Assembly: GCF_000353285.1 (NCBI RefSeq) | Contig: NZ_KB731325.1 | Location: forward strand, 324,381-388,380 | Source of the DNA: Leptolyngbya boryana PCC 6306 | GTDB lineage: Bacteria; Cyanobacteriota; Cyanobacteriia; Leptolyngbyales; Leptolyngbyaceae | DNA: 64,000 nt | Direction: 5' to 3' | Shown: piece after piece, positions 43,732 to 52,169 of the stretch | Layout of the letters: every line of letters starts with the position of its first letter | Position numbering within the stretch: the first letter of the stretch is position 1 | Notes under the pieces: model-generated | The model's database searches: none | What the model saw: the letters and a program-made list of their open reading frames with translations, nothing else | Told to the model about the DNA's origin: nothing | Position numbers and translations under genes: made by a program

Positions 43732-44995
43732 ATCAACTAAATCAACGACGGCTAAAACCAAGCCAGTAGAAGTAGAAGCACCTATTGTTGAAGCGCAACC
43801 AGCAATCCCCGAAGGGCGATTAGCAACCGTGCAACAAGCAACGCTTTCAGAACTAACTCAGTTGGTTGTTAAAGCTGTCCCTTCTCAAGGAACGAATCCA
43901 GAACTCAAGTACTTGGTCATCGAAGCTTGTGCCGACACTCAGCAGCTTTTTCTACAAGGATTTGATCTGAAGATTGGAATGCGCGTTTGTCTACCTACGA
44001 ATGTCGCACAATCGGGTAAGTTACTCGTTCCGCCATTACAGTTTTCCAGTCTGATCGAGAAAATGCCAAAGACTGCGATCACGCTGGAAGTCGCGCCTGG
44101 GGTGACTCAACTTCGATTACTGAGCGCGATCGCGCACAGCGAAATTCCTGCTAAACCCGCGACTCATTATCCAAAGCTGCCTGAACCCGATGGCACCATT
44201 GAGCTTTACGAACTGAATGCGAGAGAATTTCAACGATCGATTCGAGCGATCTCAATGTGCGCTTCCAAAGATGAAAGCCAAACACCCCATCACGGCGTTC
44301 AAATTCAACTATGGAAACAGTCTGAACAAATTTGTTTCAGCTTGTGTGCGGCAGATGGTCACGTTTTGGGACTGTATCAAACGACTACACTAGAACAAGA
44401 AACACCAGACTTTAATTGCATTGTTCGAGCCGATGCCCTAACGAAACTCTCTGAACTTTTAGATCTCAATGTCAGCGAAACAGTCGCGATCGAGCTTGAA
44501 AAATCCAAGCAAGCGCCAACCTCAATCGTTCGCTTTCGCTACGGTGAGAATAACGCGCATCACAGCCTGACTGTTCGAGTGTTAGAAGGAAATTTTTCAA
44601 ACTATCGCAATATTTTGAGCAATCTGAGACAGCAAGTGCAAACCACCGTCACGATTGATCAAAGCCAGATCATTAGCTGTTTAGACCGCCATCTAGTTAT
44701 GGTTACGAGCATTAATACAAGAGTGGTTAAATTTACGGCAACTTCAACCGGACTTGATACAGAAAGCAAATCTGCAAGCGGTGGGCACTGCGAATCAATC
44801 TCTGGGCAAATCAATGGAGCTTCTTTGACCACACACCTTAATGCAGCTAACCTTCAGCGAGTGATCCAAAAACTCAACCATACCGAAGCCAAGCTCCACA
44901 TCATTGCTGAAAAGTCACCGCTTCTGATTGCTGCACCTGAGAGTGCTGCTGACCAACCCAGGTTGACTTTTCTACTGATGCCCGTCGAAATCTAG
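43709..44995 (+). CDS. dnaN: DNA polymerase III beta sliding-clamp-like protein
   Basis: 428 residues from the ATG at 43709, chosen because AAGGA lies about 9 bp upstream and everything before it overlaps PrimPol. A basic, Lys/Thr-rich tail of about 30 residues precedes three clamp-like domains: FLQGFDLKIGMRVCLP, KLLVPPLQFSSLIEKMP, NFSNYRNILSN. The C-terminus TFLLMPVEI matches the YLLMPxRL ending of DnaN. It is somewhat longer than the usual 370 or so residues. Together with the DnaX, HolB and HolA genes it gives a full private clamp and loader. Confidence 0.85.
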   Translation: MTQTTKRKSTKSTTAKTKPVEVEAPIVEAQPAIPEGRLATVQQATLSELTQLVVKAVPSQGTNPELKYLVIEACADTQQLFLQGFDLKIGMRVCLPTNVAQSGKLLVPPLQFSSLIEKMPKTAITLEVAPGVTQLRLLSAIAHSEIPAKPATHYPKLPEPDGTIELYELNAREFQRSIRAISMCASKDESQTPHHGVQIQLWKQSEQICFSLCAADGHVLGLYQTTTLEQETPDFNCIVRADALTKLSELLDLNVSETVAIELEKSKQAPTSIVRFRYGENNAHHSLTVRVLEGNFSNYRNILSNLRQQVQTTVTIDQSQIISCLDRHLVMVTSINTRVVKFTATSTGLDTESKSASGGHCESISGQINGASLTTHLNAANLQRVIQKLNHTEAKLHIIAEKSPLLIAAPESAADQPRLTFLLMPVEI

Positions 44996-45005
44996 TAACT
45001 GTCCT

Positions 45006-45971
45006 ATGACTCCTAACTTCAGTTCGATTCGAGATTATTTGAATCAAATGGGTCAATACCCCCTACTGACAGAAGACGAAGAGCAAGAATACGGCACTCA
45101 AATTCAGCAGATGATGACAATCCTCACTCGAAAGCAAGCTCTCGTTCAATCACTCGATCGCGAACCAACGCTGAATGAATTATCTCAGGCACTGCAAATC
45201 TCTACTACTGAGATTCAAGCAATTCTGCGAAAGGGCAATCGTGCTAAATCGAAAATGATCCAGCACAACTTACGCCTTGTAGTGTCAGTCATTAAAAAAC
45301 GCCGCTTGCATTACAGCACAGAAGATTTTTTAGACTTAATGCAAGCTGGCAGAATTGGACTCGATCGTGCAGCTGAAAAGTTTGATCCAAAACTGGGCTA
45401 CAAATTCTCAACCTATGCGGTCTGGTGGGTGCGGCAATTTATTGCGCGTGAGGTGATGGACAACGGGCGTTCTGTTCGTATTCCGGTTCACCTCTATGAA
45501 AAGTGGCATCGGATGCACAAGGTTCATCGACAGCTAACAATTCGCCTTAGTCGTAGCCCAACGCGAGAAGAACTCGCCGCTGAACTCGAAGTGTCGATCG
45601 AGCAATTAACCAAGCTACAGGAGACGTTTCAATCGATTGATTCTCTCGATCGTCCCATTAATTCTGATTCGGATGATCCATTAATCAATTTCATTGATGA
45701 GCAAATCGACACGTCAGCCTATGAAACACCAATAGAATCTGTTGATCGAATGCTTCTGCGCGACTCGATCGAACAAGCACTGGAAGGCTTAACCCAAAAG
45801 CAGCAAACTGTAATACGACTAAGGCTTGGGCTAGATAGCGATCCGATGACACTTGAGCAGATTGGGCAAATTCTCAATCTAACTCGTGAGCGCATTCGTC
45901 AAATTGAAGCTAAAGCTAAAAAAATTCTCCAGCGTAATCCAAACCTTCAACAGTACTTTCTCAATAAATAG
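45006..45971 (+). CDS. Sigma-70 family (RpoD/SigA group) sigma factor
   Basis: 321 residues. Region 1.2 (IRDYLNQMGQYPLLT), region 2 (NLRLVVSVIKKR, DLMQAGRIGLDRAAEKFDP, FSTYAVWWVRQFI), region 3 (VRIPVHLYEKWHRM) and region 4 (TLEQIGQILNLTRERIRQIEAKA) are all present; region 1.1 is missing. This is the group 2 layout common in cyanobacteria, here on an accessory operon. It lies 10 bp after the clamp gene. It could direct host RNA polymerase to the element's own promoters; that role is inferred. Confidence 0.93.
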   Translation: MTPNFSSIRDYLNQMGQYPLLTEDEEQEYGTQIQQMMTILTRKQALVQSLDREPTLNELSQALQISTTEIQAILRKGNRAKSKMIQHNLRLVVSVIKKRRLHYSTEDFLDLMQAGRIGLDRAAEKFDPKLGYKFSTYAVWWVRQFIAREVMDNGRSVRIPVHLYEKWHRMHKVHRQLTIRLSRSPTREELAAELEVSIEQLTKLQETFQSIDSLDRPINSDSDDPLINFIDEQIDTSAYETPIESVDRMLLRDSIEQALEGLTQKQQTVIRLRLGLDSDPMTLEQIGQILNLTRERIRQIEAKAKKILQRNPNLQQYFLNK

Positions 45972-45979
45972 CTTTCTCA

Positions 45980-46459
45980 ATGCCTATGACTTCTTCAACA
46001 GATGATTCAATTTCGCCGACTGAGCCAGATGTGAATGGCTCAGATTCGAGAGAACTAACTACTTCAACCGAGCCTGAAAATGCTGATTCTCTGCCCTCAC
46101 TGCTATTTCTTACCTTCACACTCTTGCCTGATGATCAAGATCCAAATGGGCGACTCATTCTGCCTGGAATTCACAGTCCTGATGAAGTGGCTCACTTGCT
46201 TCCAATGTTTCGAGAAAACCAATTGGATGAGGTGCGATCGCATCTTCCAACTTGGATTTCTGAATACGGACAAGTTCTTGCTCAACGCCAAATCGATCGA
46301 GCAAACGCCGAAGCTGCTAAACCCAAGCTAGACCCAACTGCAAAACAGAAATCCTCGTCCTTCAACCAACGCCCTGAGCATATAGAATCGAGCAAAAAGC
46401 TAACCCCAGCCAAGGAAGTGAAAGGGACACAGCGCAGTTTATTTGACTTACCATCATGA
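45980..46459 (+). CDS. Unknown acidic protein in PRTRC-like cluster
   Basis: 159 residues. The Ser/Thr/Glu-rich disordered N-terminus is followed by LLFLTFTLLPDDQDPNGRLILPGIHSPDE and helices MFRENQLDEVRSHLPTWISEYGQVLAQR, with a Lys/Ser-rich tail. Its place at the head of PRTRC-type genes is that of PRTRC protein E, whose LxFxVTLLPxxxxDNGRxxx-like start it loosely recalls. This assignment is weak. It overlaps the next gene by 4 bp. Confidence 0.55.
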   Translation: MPMTSSTDDSISPTEPDVNGSDSRELTTSTEPENADSLPSLLFLTFTLLPDDQDPNGRLILPGIHSPDEVAHLLPMFRENQLDEVRSHLPTWISEYGQVLAQRQIDRANAEAAKPKLDPTAKQKSSSFNQRPEHIESSKKLTPAKEVKGTQRSLFDLPS

Positions 46460-46923
46460 CGACACCAAACGAATCTACAGAGCCAACAATTTCAGTGTTC
46501 TACGATGGCGATCGTTCAGCGATTCAACTTCCAGCCGCGATCGCGAACAATGACGAAGCTCTCAAAAGCACCCTCAGCGCCTATGGAATTGCCAGCGCCC
46601 GAACTGCTAAAGTTCAACGAAACGAAGATGGCACAATTACTTTGATCAAGCAGGCTGGACAAAATGGAGCGTCACTTGCTGCAATTCGGCAAATTTTGGA
46701 AGAGGCTCCTGCTCATCAAAATCCAGCGATCGCACTTTATCTGCAACTCCGCTATCAAAACTGGCAAAATGCTCTCACTCCGGAGTGTTTACTCATGATG
46801 CAAGAAAACATTCGCCAAGCCATGCACGAGGGCGAGATCGAGCAAAGAACGATTCAAACTGCATTGAGTCAACTCGATCGCAGAACGCCCTTACCTCTAT
46901 CTCGACCCTTCTCTGGCTTTTAA
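46456..46923 (+). CDS. PRTRC system protein C-like
   Basis: 155 residues. The first 75 residues (ISVFYDGDRSAIQLPAAIANNDEALKSTLSAYGIASARTAK then TLIKQAGQNG) follow the plan of PRTRC protein C: a short beta-rich domain with a LP-x(n)-L-x-x-YP-x-L-A-x-A core and a closing AGxKG. A helical extension follows (QNWQNALTPECLLMMQENIRQAMHEGEIEQ) that ordinary protein C lacks. Assignment rests on pattern and gene order. It overlaps the preceding gene by 4 bp and precedes the next by 3 bp. Confidence 0.5.
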   Translation: MTTPNESTEPTISVFYDGDRSAIQLPAAIANNDEALKSTLSAYGIASARTAKVQRNEDGTITLIKQAGQNGASLAAIRQILEEAPAHQNPAIALYLQLRYQNWQNALTPECLLMMQENIRQAMHEGEIEQRTIQTALSQLDRRTPLPLSRPFSGF

Positions 46924-46926
46924 GCG

Positions 46927-47787
46927 ATGTCTTACCCGCCTCCCACAGTTCAAACCGTTCTTCCCATTTTGCCAATTCCGTCACTTTATGGGCATGAACT
47001 GGATTGGCTCAGAGCAATGGTTGTTGATCCAGACATTGCTCTAAGCTATTTAGAAACGGCTGAGTTACACCTCAAGCTGCGTTTTCTCTATCAGCATTTC
47101 TTCCCATTTGAATTTCGTCTGAGTACTGCAAGGCGTTACTGGGAGTCTGAGCAGCACAGTGAGGAAGAACTGGAGTTTTTTGCATTGATTCACGATCGAC
47201 TTTTTTACCTACCTGTTGATGGTGATGAAGGTCTATGTACTGGCATTCCGATCTACTCAATCACGCCTGACTATTGGTACGACGAGTATGAATGGGAGGA
47301 GCTTGATATCCTAGAAAAACTCTTGCTAGGACTGTCCGAGCAGGTCGAGTGGGACATGGTTGAGCAAACATTTTTCGCAGTTCCGCTTTTGGCTCCGATC
47401 TCACCGAGCCAAATTGACTGGCAAAAATTCAAGCTCAATTGTGAATCAATGCCCGAGCCACTAAACTATTTTCACCTTGCAGTTCAGATGTTTGATCGCG
47501 ATACTAACAATCCATTCATTGACAATCACGATTATGAATATGTCGATTTTTGGACGTGGAGTGTAGAAGCGATCGAGGAGCTAACTTATTACTATCGTAG
47601 AGCAATTCAGGCTCAGCAACACGTTCAAGTTTTAGTCGATTGGCTCACAGAGCGCCCTGCTCGGCTGATTCAACTGTTAGAACTTTGGAACCAGTCAGCA
47701 AAATCAATTCCGGCAGTTCCCAATATCAAAATTATGACCGCATCAGAGCTAAATCAGAATTGGTCAATTAGGCATGAATTTAGATGA
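46927..47787 (+). CDS. PRTRC system protein F-like
   Basis: 286 residues, acidic and aromatic. The start PVLPIPSLYGHELDWLRAM and the segment GIPIYSITPDYWYDEYEWEELDILEKLLLGLSEQVEWDMVEQ resemble the PRTRC protein F plan, where PVIYTL-like text is followed by a helix bearing GLGxxVL. It lies between the C-like and B-like genes, the position of F in known PRTRC cassettes. No catalytic motif is visible. Moderate to low certainty. Confidence 0.5.
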   Translation: MSYPPPTVQTVLPILPIPSLYGHELDWLRAMVVDPDIALSYLETAELHLKLRFLYQHFFPFEFRLSTARRYWESEQHSEEELEFFALIHDRLFYLPVDGDEGLCTGIPIYSITPDYWYDEYEWEELDILEKLLLGLSEQVEWDMVEQTFFAVPLLAPISPSQIDWQKFKLNCESMPEPLNYFHLAVQMFDRDTNNPFIDNHDYEYVDFWTWSVEAIEELTYYYRRAIQAQQHVQVLVDWLTERPARLIQLLELWNQSAKSIPAVPNIKIMTASELNQNWSIRHEFR

Positions 47788-47805
47788 TTACCTCCAAATA
47801 GCAAT

Positions 47806-48543
47806 ATGACCATTTCATCCAATCTAATTCCTGAATTACTAGCTGATGCCCCGCGTCCGCTTATCAATGCTCAGGCAGAAATCATCTTTGCTGAGGATCA
47901 ACTGCTTTATCATTATCGCGGCAAGAAAGGCGAACATCAGTATAAAGTGATCAGCCCATCAGCCGTTAAGCTTGCATTTGATCATCAAGAAGAAGATAGC
48001 GGTTGGCTTTCATCCAATGTTGTGCGACTTGGAAAAATGGGCGATCGACACTGGCTGATTCAAGTGCATCCACCTCAACGCTACACACTAACCCTGCTCC
48101 TGGATTCTCAATTTCGTCCTGTCGTTCAAGAGCGTGTTACCTTGACAATACCGCTACCTGGATTCGTTTTGTTTGCGATCGAGGCTCAAGTCTACCTTTG
48201 GGCGATCAAACAGAGCTTTGAACCCACGATTTCACTTTATCAGCCTCCACTCCCGAATGCAGCAAGTAACGGACTGCTGTGTTTTGGGCAGAATGAAAAA
48301 CCGTTCGCAAATTCTCAAACGATTGATCGAATTTGGCAAACGTGGTGGGAGGGACTTTTCAACAGCCATCAAACAAACGGTAAATCAAAGCAATCTGAAG
48401 ATATTCGATGGCAGTTGTGGAAGATCGCGAACTCAACGAAACGGAAATATCCCCTGAATGATCTATGCCCTTGCACTTGGAAAACTTGTGACGAGGCTTG
48501 TCACGCTATTTTGAATCACTCACCCCATTCTTGGCAACTATGA
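47806..48543 (+). CDS. PRTRC system protein B-like
   Basis: 245 residues. LLYHYRGKKGEHQYKVISPSAVKLAFDHQEEDSGWLSSNVVRLGKMGDRHWLIQVHPPQRYTL follows the core of PRTRC protein B (AVxxAF, DSGWLPPxVVRxG, PPxxxxL). The C-terminal part has CPCTWKTCDEAC, a cysteine-rich stretch that might bind metal. Its stop overlaps the start of the JAMM gene (ATGA), giving coupled synthesis. The biochemical role of PRTRC B is unknown. Confidence 0.65.
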   Translation: MTISSNLIPELLADAPRPLINAQAEIIFAEDQLLYHYRGKKGEHQYKVISPSAVKLAFDHQEEDSGWLSSNVVRLGKMGDRHWLIQVHPPQRYTLTLLLDSQFRPVVQERVTLTIPLPGFVLFAIEAQVYLWAIKQSFEPTISLYQPPLPNAASNGLLCFGQNEKPFANSQTIDRIWQTWWEGLFNSHQTNGKSKQSEDIRWQLWKIANSTKRKYPLNDLCPCTWKTCDEACHAILNHSPHSWQL

Positions 48544-49127
48544 CTCACTCACTGATCGGCTATCACTTTATTCATCAAGATAGCTTACCTCAACACTATG
48601 GCAGCATTCGAGATTACCTAATTGCAGGCAACGGTATTTTTATCCGTGCTGAACGACCTGACTTCAGCGCAATCATTCTAGTTCAATCGCTCTTGATTCC
48701 AGGGCTGAAATCAATCGCACCACGCCTTACGCTTCGTCGTCCTCGGATTAGTGCGAATTTAGTTACTCAAATGATTGGAATTGCAAACTCTCCTCGCCCC
48801 TTCGTCGAAACGCTATTCTATTTTCATTGGAGCCAGGATGAATGGAAATTAACTGTACCGTCTCAGATACAGACTCGCAATTCAGTTCAGCCAATTCTCT
48901 CTGAAGCATCCGACAATGATTATCAGACAGCGACGATCGAGGTTCATAGCCATCCGCCAAATGCAACGACCTTTTCAGCCGATGACACTCAAATCGCGAC
49001 AGGCTTTCGGATTTTTGCCATCTTAGCGGACGTGGATACAGTTCCCAAGTTGATTACTCGTGTTGGCATTGATGGAATGTTTTGGTCAATTCCAGCGCAT
49101 TGGGTTTTCGAGGTTTCAGAGTTTTAG
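48540..49127 (+). CDS. PRTRC system protein A: JAB/JAMM-domain protein
   Basis: 195 residues from the ATG at 48540. The metalloprotease-type motif is visible as H136-S-H138-x7-S146-x-x-D149 (HSHPPNATTFSADD), the exact JAMM spacing. It is followed by FRIFAILADVDTVPKLITRVG. JAB proteins cleave isopeptide or peptide bonds of ubiquitin-like proteins in known cases. Paired with an E1-like ThiF gene directly downstream (9 bp), it recalls bacterial Ub-like conjugation and removal, though no Ub-like protein with a clear Gly-Gly tail is obvious among the neighbours. Confidence 0.8.
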   Translation: MTHSLIGYHFIHQDSLPQHYGSIRDYLIAGNGIFIRAERPDFSAIILVQSLLIPGLKSIAPRLTLRRPRISANLVTQMIGIANSPRPFVETLFYFHWSQDEWKLTVPSQIQTRNSVQPILSEASDNDYQTATIEVHSHPPNATTFSADDTQIATGFRIFAILADVDTVPKLITRVGIDGMFWSIPAHWVFEVSEF

Positions 49128-49136
49128 GTAACGCTC

Positions 49137-49964
49137 ATGCACATTATCAACACTGACTATCTAGAAGCTAAACCGATTTGGCTTGGCGAATTTGACCGAG
49201 TATTACTGGTTCTCATTGGATGCGGTGGCAATGGCTCATACATGGCAGAAACGATCGCCAGGTTTTGCCGATTACTAACACAGCAAGGAAAACGCGCTCA
49301 AGCTTTATTCATTGATCCACAGTCCGTTGAAATCAAGAACATTCCCAGACAGCGGTTTAGTGATGCGGAAATTGGACTCAACAAGGCTCAAGTTTTAGCG
49401 GCTCGTTATTCGTTGCTGTGGGGAGTGGAAATTCTTGCTTATCCAACACTTTTCAATGCTGACCTACTCCAAGGATATTATAACTGGCTGATTTTCCTGA
49501 TTGGCTGTGTGGACGACGGACCTGCTCGAAGTGAGATCGCACAATCTCTAAATCAAAACTCTTCCTCTGATTTGCCGAAACGCTGGTGGCTAGATTTAGG
49601 TAATCATCGAGAATCCGGGCAAATCTTACTAGGCAGCGCTCCTACACCAAATCATCTGAGATGGGCATTTCAAACCCCTTCGCACTGTCTTACACTGCCA
49701 TCTCCAGCTCTGGTACATCCTGAGATCCTTCTGCCTAGACCAGAGCAGCTAACCCATGCACCAATGAGTTGCGCGGAGATTGCCATACTGAATGCTCAAT
49801 CTCAATCGGTTAACGGAATGTGTGCCGCGATCGCATCTGACTACCTCAATCGACTGTTATTTGGACAGTTAAAGAAATGGGCAACGTATTTTGATTTGGA
49901 GACAGGAACCACTCAAACTCGGTATAACTCCCCGCAAACGATCGCGCAGTTTATGAATCGGTGA
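49137..49964 (+). CDS. PRTRC system ThiF-family (E1-like) protein
   Basis: 275 residues. The Rossmann nucleotide-binding motif LIGCGGNGSYMAE (27-38) is followed by ALFIDPQSVEIKNIPRQRF (the D and R contacts of ThiF/E1 enzymes), NKAQVLAARYSL and FLIGCVDDGPAR. The usual CxxC zinc pairs are absent, as is common in PRTRC ThiF. Known ThiF enzymes adenylate the C-terminus of a Ub-like protein. It is placed between JAMM and HolA-like genes with 3- to 9-bp gaps. Confidence 0.83.
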   Translation: MHIINTDYLEAKPIWLGEFDRVLLVLIGCGGNGSYMAETIARFCRLLTQQGKRAQALFIDPQSVEIKNIPRQRFSDAEIGLNKAQVLAARYSLLWGVEILAYPTLFNADLLQGYYNWLIFLIGCVDDGPARSEIAQSLNQNSSSDLPKRWWLDLGNHRESGQILLGSAPTPNHLRWAFQTPSHCLTLPSPALVHPEILLPRPEQLTHAPMSCAEIAILNAQSQSVNGMCAAIASDYLNRLLFGQLKKWATYFDLETGTTQTRYNSPQTIAQFMNR

Positions 49965-49967
49965 ACC

Positions 49968-50918
49968 ATGCCAGGTTACTACTTTTATGGCAATGATGAG
50001 TTTGCAATCGAGCAAGCCATCTATACGCTCAAACAGTCGCTCAATATTAATTCTCTCAATAGTTCTATTGTCCGAGAGTCAAAAGATCGTGAGTTACGCC
50101 AAGCGCTCGAAACTGCGTTGACTCTACCATTCGGGTCTGGAGATCGTTTTATTTGGGTGCGAAACTTCCCTGCCATTGCATTCGGTCACGCGCTCTACCC
50201 GTTGCTCAAAGGAGTCTTAGCCGCTCCGCTAAGCACAACACATCTGATCTTCAGCAGTTCTGATGCACCAACTCAATTATTCAAGCAATGCACCCAGATC
50301 CGAAAGTTCGATCGCCTCCCACCCTGGCAAACTGACCAGATTCATAAATGGATTCAAACTACTGCAATCCAATTCGGTTTAAGGCTTCGTTCAGATACGA
50401 TTCAAGTTCTTCAGCAAGCGATCGGGAACGATTCTCGCGCTTTACACCATGCGCTCGAAACGCTCGTTCTTTACAGCAACGGCGATGACACTCAGCTAAT
50501 CCCGGCTGTCGTTGGAAACTTAATCACTTCAACGACAGCAACCGCGCTTGATCTTGCTCAAGCCCTGCTGGAGAGCAATCGAGAAAAAGCTTTGCGACTA
50601 TTGGCGCAATTGATGACCCTGAATGAACCTGTTCTCAAAATCATTCGGACGTTAGCAAGTCGATTTCGACTGTGGCTTTGTGTGCGATCGCTGATCGAAG
50701 CAGGACAACATAACAATGCTCAGATCGCCCAAATCGCCGAGATTCGCAATCCTAATCAAGTCTACTTTTTGCGCCAAATGCTGGGAAGTACATCAACCGA
50801 TCGTTTATGTAATTGTCTGAATGCAATTTTGCATACAGAGTTTGAAATTAAATCAAGTTCGAGCAGTTCATCAAATGTGCTGCACTTGCTTGTATTTGAA
50901 ATTTGTGATCAACCCTAG
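49968..50918 (+). CDS. holA: DNA polymerase III delta-like subunit
   Basis: 316 residues. PGYYFYGNDEFAIEQAIYTLKQ opens it like cyanobacterial HolA. Then come SGDRFIWVRNFP, LIFSSSDAPTQLFK, the C-terminal helical domain with TATALDLAQALLESNREKALRLLAQLMTLNEPVLKIIRTLASRFRLWL, and NPNQVYFLRQML. Delta opens the sliding clamp. It closes the operon-like run, so all three loader subunits (DnaX, HolB, HolA) and a clamp are encoded within 17 kb. Linking HolA to PRTRC genes with a 3-bp gap is unusual. Confidence 0.83.
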   Translation: MPGYYFYGNDEFAIEQAIYTLKQSLNINSLNSSIVRESKDRELRQALETALTLPFGSGDRFIWVRNFPAIAFGHALYPLLKGVLAAPLSTTHLIFSSSDAPTQLFKQCTQIRKFDRLPPWQTDQIHKWIQTTAIQFGLRLRSDTIQVLQQAIGNDSRALHHALETLVLYSNGDDTQLIPAVVGNLITSTTATALDLAQALLESNREKALRLLAQLMTLNEPVLKIIRTLASRFRLWLCVRSLIEAGQHNNAQIAQIAEIRNPNQVYFLRQMLGSTSTDRLCNCLNAILHTEFEIKSSSSSSSNVLHLLVFEICDQP

Positions 50919-51034
50919 GCAATCCCTTCAAAATGCTTCTGAAGATAGAGGAATAAGGTTTTAGAAATTTTTTCAATAAAAGAATCACTCACGAGTACAA
51001 TAGCTTTTTGTTGTAGTGTGAGGGTAGTTCAATC

Positions 51035-51634
51035 ATGGCATTTTCAATTTTGGCAGAAGACACCAGAGCAAAACTTGAGCAGGAACGCGATCGCTTAATC
51101 AACGAACGCGATGCAATTATTGAAGCGGCTGTCACACAGGCAACCGCCGAGATTGATCAGACATTACAACAGATCAACCATTTATTGGGAAGTGATAGCC
51201 CTACTGAGACAGCAAGTACCAGTAAAAAAGCACCTACACAATCTAAGCCCAAAGCAGCCACACAATCTAAGCCTAAAGCAGCACCCAAATCTCAGAAAGC
51301 TGCCGCAAAAGCGAAGCCCGTTGAAGTCGCATCAGAGCCGAAGGAATCAAAGTCTACTGCGACCACACAATCTTTGACCCTCAAGCGTACCTTCAAATCA
51401 ATGACACCGACACAGGCAGTGCAGCAAATCATGCAGGGGGCAAGTGAGCCGATGACCACCGATGACGTGATCGGCTCGCTGTATCAATCGGTGAAAGAAG
51501 CGGATCTGAAAACTGCTCGAAAGAGTGTTGCCCTAATTCTCGGAAGAGGTTCCCACCAAGGCATTTATGAGAAAGTGCAGGAGAACCCTTCTCGCTATCA
51601 AGTAATAAACCTCCGGCAGAGCCGAAGGCTTTAA
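51035..51634 (+). CDS. Coiled-coil protein with Lys/Ala-rich linker and winged-helix-like C-domain
   Basis: 199 residues. A coiled coil (about 8-50: RAKLEQERDRLINERDAIIEAAVTQA) is followed by a Lys/Ala/Pro/Ser linker with short repeats (TQSKPKAA, about 65-115) and a folded C-terminus of the HARE-HTH/winged-helix kind (MTPTQAVQQIMQGASEPMTTDDVIGSLYQS, then RKSVALILGRGSHQGIYEKV). Histone-H1-like linkers of this type bind DNA without sequence preference. Its last 9 or so residues and stop appear to come from the end of the adjacent IS200 element. Confidence 0.65.
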   Translation: MAFSILAEDTRAKLEQERDRLINERDAIIEAAVTQATAEIDQTLQQINHLLGSDSPTETASTSKKAPTQSKPKAATQSKPKAAPKSQKAAAKAKPVEVASEPKESKSTATTQSLTLKRTFKSMTPTQAVQQIMQGASEPMTTDDVIGSLYQSVKEADLKTARKSVALILGRGSHQGIYEKVQENPSRYQVINLRQSRRL

Positions 51635-51689
51635 CGTATGTGCGCCGCTCAAAGCGGCAGTTCAGCACCTCCTGAAGGAGGCATTCGGG

Positions 51690-52124
51690 CTACTCGTTGA
51701 AGAAATTCAATTGATCCACCCGCTGATCTTCTTTTTCTTGATCCCGGATGTACTGGCGCACTAATGCCTCATCACGTCCCACCGTCGAGACATAGTATCC
51801 TCTTGCCCAAAAGTGTTGTCCCGTAAAGTTCTTCCGCCGCCCCTGATACGTTCTCGCAATGCTAATCGCACTTTTGCCTTTGATGTATCCCATCACTTGC
51901 GACACCGAGTACTTCGGTGGAATTGAGATCAGCATATGCACATGATCGCTCATCAAATGTCCTTCCTCAATCCGACATTCCTTCTGCGCTGCCAACTCTC
52001 GGAACAATTCGCCTAAATGCTGCCGTAGCTCGTAGTACAACGCTTTTTTTCGATACTTGGGGATGAATACCACATGATATTTGCACTCCCACTTCGTATG
52101 ACTTAAACTTCCGATATCTTTCAT
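51690..52124 (-). CDS. tnpA: IS200/IS605 family Y1 (HUH) transposase TnpA
   Basis: 144 residues from the ATG at 52124. The HUH motif is H-V-H in MSDHVHMLI, and the single catalytic tyrosine is in the QYIRDQE helix region (Y preceding IRDQ). Typical flanks are CKYHVVFIPKYRKK, YSVSQVMGYIKGKSA and GQHFWARGYYVSTVG. Length is normal and the frame intact. It moves single-stranded DNA using end hairpins. An upstream frame extension to 52148 is rejected because it lies in the leader hairpin. Confidence 0.93.
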   Translation of the reverse strand: MKDIGSLSHTKWECKYHVVFIPKYRKKALYYELRQHLGELFRELAAQKECRIEEGHLMSDHVHMLISIPPKYSVSQVMGYIKGKSAISIARTYQGRRKNFTGQHFWARGYYVSTVGRDEALVRQYIRDQEKEDQRVDQLNFFNE

Positions 52125-52127
52125 TTT

Positions 52128-52169
52128 GAGTCTCCTTGCACGAATCACTGTGTTCGTGCAAGGAGACTC
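52128..52169 (-). promoter_or_regulatory. RBS-sequestering hairpin in tnpA leader
   Basis: Perfect 17-bp inverted repeat (GAGTCTCCTTGCACGAA at 52128-52144, its complement at 52153-52169, 8-nt loop) ending three bases before the tnpA ATG. The tnpA ribosome-binding site AAGGAGA is inside the stem. IS200 transposases are known to be silenced by such leader hairpins. Confidence 0.85.

Noticed and set aside
46785-46997. 70-codon + frame spanning the C-like/F-like junction
   Set aside because: Covers the ends of two better supported genes in another frame.
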